A program made the translations under genes and the position numbers. The notes under the pieces were generated by a model that was not told the DNA's origin, did no database searches, and saw nothing but the letters and a program-made list of their open reading frames with translations. From Candidatus Lithacetigena glycinireducens (GTDB taxonomy: Bacteria > Coprothermobacterota > HKB111), in NCBI GenBank assembly GCA_018725485.1, contig QLUP01000044.1, positions 1 to 7,857 on the forward strand: DNA of 7,857 nt. Direction: 5' to 3'. Position 1 is the stretch's first letter. Every line of letters begins with the position of its first letter. Below, piece after piece: positions 6,497 to 7,857 of the stretch.

Positions 6497-6519
6497 GAAC
6501 TTATTTATAAAAATAATTC
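6497..6519. terminator. Possible bidirectional AT-rich hairpin between convergent genes
   Basis: GAA-C-TTATTT (6497-6506) pairs with AAATAATTC (6511-6519) around ATAA, with one bulged C. It spans the 8-base gap between the hutH stop and the minus-strand stop. A run of seven T follows at 6527-6533 on the + strand. The stem is weak and the T-run is offset, so termination is only a possibility. Confidence 0.25.
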
Positions 6520-7551
6520 AGAAAGCTTTTTTTCAGGGTTTTTAACCACATCAAAAACCGGTATATCAACAGACGCAGAAATTTTTTCCATTAACGATTC
6601 TGGGGATAAGTACCGGGGTAGGAATTTACCACCTTCATAATAGGGATAAAAAGGATTAAGGGTAAAAGCAATTAGCTGTGGGGCTTGATAGAAACATACC
6701 CTAACCTTTGCTTTAGAGAAAGCTTCTTTCCAGTAGATAGCACTATTAGTTGCCAGAAGTACAAAGGGGTTTTTAAGCCAGAATATAGCTTCTTTGTCAA
6801 AATAGGGGTTTATTTTTTCAAATATGGAGGAGGAAACTACGCCGGGAACAAATAATTCTTTGATTTTACCTTTAATCTCTTTTACTATTTTATCCAGGGT
6901 GTTAATGGTAAACAAAGAAGTGAAAGGATAGGTTTTTACACCTTCTTCGTCCTTAAAATAAAGATGCGGGGATATATTTACTTTAGGAGCAGAAACAAAT
7001 GTTGGGGAAAATAGGTGTTGCAGAGCTTGAGCGGTCTGGCTTAGATAATCAAGGTTAGTAGAGTAGGAAGCTCCCAGGGCAAGTATAAGTTTAGTAGACA
7101 CAGAGAGAGGGGCCAGTCGGTTAATAGCTCCGTCAATGAGTGTCAAAGGATTAGGATTTAGTTGAATTGAACCAATTGCTCTTTCCAGGTCTGGTCCCTT
7201 ATTAGGTCCAGCAAGTAGAAAGTAACCGCTTTCCTTTATTTCTCCCAGTACAATATTGCCGAGAGGGTTGGTTAGGTCAAACTCCTGAATAACATCGTAA
7301 GTACCACTATTTTGTGTGTTTAAACCGGTAGAGGTTAATAGGTAATTCCCCTTTTCTAAATGAAAACGTGGCTTGGGTAATCCGGTGATTAAATCAAATG
7401 ATTCTCCATCATAGCCTATCCCGGTGAGGAGAAAGGCTACACCTTTCTCCTGCAGTTCCGAGATTATTTTTTTAAGTGTGGTGGTTTTACCGGTATTTTT
7501 TGCCAAACCACCTACCGCTAAAATGATTGGTTGTTGGTTAGTAAGAAACAT
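6505..7551 (-). CDS. P-loop NTPase of uncertain role, possibly KamB-like aminomutase accessory protein
   Basis: A 348-residue soluble protein on the minus strand. Residues 9-30 form a beta strand and a variant P-loop, VGGLAKNTGKTTT, with Gly21-Lys22-Thr23. Next come GIGYDGES (44-51), LPKPR (58-62), AGPNKGPDL (114-122) and a Walker-B-like strand ending LIDGAINR (138-145). This suggests an N-terminal nucleotide-binding domain of the SIMIBI/MobB kind to about residue 170. The C-terminal half has no motif I can name. There is no signal peptide or membrane segment. From memory, unverified, the motif set resembles KamB-type proteins encoded with lysine 5,6-aminomutase and thought to aid its reactivation; no aminomutase gene is visible here. 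The ATG at 7551 lies 3 bases beyond a permease remnant's stop and has only a weak AGG ahead of it, so translation may be coupled. It converges on hutH. Confidence 0.7.
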   Translation of the reverse strand: MFLTNQQPIILAVGGLAKNTGKTTTLKKIISELQEKGVAFLLTGIGYDGESFDLITGLPKPRFHLEKGNYLLTSTGLNTQNSGTYDVIQEFDLTNPLGNIVLGEIKESGYFLLAGPNKGPDLERAIGSIQLNPNPLTLIDGAINRLAPLSVSTKLILALGASYSTNLDYLSQTAQALQHLFSPTFVSAPKVNISPHLYFKDEEGVKTYPFTSLFTINTLDKIVKEIKGKIKELFVPGVVSSSIFEKINPYFDKEAIFWLKNPFVLLATNSAIYWKEAFSKAKVRVCFYQAPQLIAFTLNPFYPYYEGGKFLPRYLSPESLMEKISASVDIPVFDVVKNPEKKLSELFL

Positions 7552-7554
7552 AAT

Positions 7555-7707
7555 TTATAGTTTCAACCTGGGGTCAAGGGCATCTCTCAAGCCATTATCC
7601 ACATAGCTGAAAGCTAACAAGGTTATGAAAATAAAAAATCCGGGGAAAGAAGTAAACCACCAGGGTAACATTACAGAGAAAATTAAAACTACCTGCTCCA
7701 GGGACAA
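7555..7707 (-). pseudogene. 3' remnant of a DppC/OppC-type peptide ABC transporter permease
   Basis: Reading the minus strand from 7707 to the TAA at 7555-7557 gives 50 residues. The second half, LPWWFTSFPGFFIFITLLAF then YVDNGLRDALDPRLKL, matches the conserved C-terminal end of peptide-transporter permeases: a last transmembrane helix followed by the GDGLRDALDPR signature. An in-frame stop at 7708-7710 closes the frame, and the rest of the usual roughly 280-residue protein, including the EAA coupling loop, is missing. No in-frame start with a ribosome site precedes it. In the signature, Asp-Asn-Gly replaces Gly-Asp-Gly. It lies 3 bases upstream of the P-loop gene on the same strand, so the two probably once shared an operon. 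Deletion is more likely than simple frameshift because no other frame restores upstream permease sequence. Confidence 0.65.
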
Positions 7708-7729
7708 TTACTAACCCGGATACTTTTCT

Positions 7730-7744
7730 CATAAACTATCTCCT
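7730..7744 (-). promoter_or_regulatory. Orphan ribosome binding site and ATG upstream of the permease remnant
   Basis: On the minus strand AGGAGATAGTTT leads directly to an ATG at 7732-7730, a good initiation site. The frame begins MRKVSGLVIV, like the start of a signal peptide, then runs out of frame over the permease remnant and stops at 7595-7597 after 45 codons without recognisable content. It is best read as the surviving start of a lost gene, perhaps a solute-binding protein. Confidence 0.4.
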
Positions 7745-7762
7745 ATTATTTATTGCATTTAC

Positions 7763-7793
7763 TTACATTATCATAATATCACAGTTCTATAAT
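7763..7793 (+). promoter_or_regulatory. Possible + strand promoter in the divergent intergenic region
   Basis: A perfect TATAAT is at 7788-7793. The best -35 is TTACAT at 7763-7768 with a long 19-base spacer. The predicted start near 7800 would suit the GTG at 7820. The same AT-rich stretch holds -10-like TATTAT and GATAAT on the minus strand, so it may serve both directions. Confidence 0.3.
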
Positions 7794-7819
7794 TATCCAC
7801 CTATTTTTAGAGATATTCA

Positions 7820-7857
7820 GTGAAGAAAGTAAATTTCGGTATTGTACCGGTTTATAT
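7820..7857 (+). CDS. Possible start of an unidentified gene, cut by the window edge
   Basis: A GTG at 7820 opens a frame beginning MKKVNFGIVPVY that is still open at the end of the window. A weak AGAGA (7809-7813) lies 6 bases upstream and a TATAAT at 7788-7793. Twelve codons are too few to name a family or to prove that this is coding. It would be divergent from the minus-strand unit. Confidence 0.3.
   Translation, partial: MKKVNFGIVPVY

Noticed and set aside
7424-7606. Plus-strand open frame of 60 codons over the start of the P-loop gene
   Set aside because: It is antisense to the P-loop motif region and the permease remnant, with no homology or ribosome site.

Overview
The window comes from a low-GC, AT-rich bacterial chromosome. 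Genes are tightly packed, Shine-Dalgarno sites are mostly clear, and many arginine and isoleucine codons are AGA/AGG and ATA. The order tilS-hpt-ftsH is a classic bacterial core cluster, familiar from Firmicutes. The decayed GATGAGATTGCC-type intergenic repeats and the amino-acid/peptide-related genes suggest an anaerobic, amino-acid-using lineage such as Firmicutes or Atribacterota. That placement is inference; no marker here settles it.

Layout: 1-194 is a leader with a promoter and a 6+4+6 palindromic operator. 195-644 is a two-gene unit: an ArsR/SmtB-type metal-sensing repressor and, after a very strong ribosome binding site, a 36-residue cysteine/histidine-rich microprotein whose first residues resemble the repressor's own tail. 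645-960 has no credible gene; it holds a cluster of degenerate inverted and dispersed repeats. A promoter at about 961-990 precedes initiator tRNA-Met and elongator tRNA-Met (both anticodon CAU). tilS begins six bases after the second tRNA's CCA, followed by hpt, ftsH and hutH, all on the + strand with short gaps. This looks like one tRNA-headed operon. hutH (all known histidine ammonia-lyase active-site residues present) meets a convergent minus-strand gene, with 8 bases between their stop codons.

That minus-strand gene (6505-7551) encodes an unusual P-loop protein that recalls, from memory only, the KamB-type accessory proteins of aminomutase clusters. Its start lies 3 bases beyond the stop of a remnant of a DppC/OppC-type peptide permease. 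The remnant is preceded by an orphan ribosome binding site and ATG in another frame, which looks like the scar of a deleted peptide-transport operon. At the right edge a possible + strand gene begins at a GTG at 7820 and runs out of the window.

How the genes work together: the first unit probably senses and buffers a thiophilic metal. The central operon joins translation (tRNA-Met genes, tRNA-Ile lysidinylation), purine salvage and membrane protein quality control. HutH, the P-loop gene and the permease remnant hint at peptide and amino-acid catabolism. The least familiar items are the repressor/microprotein pair with its shared tail motif, and the P-loop gene beside the permease scar.
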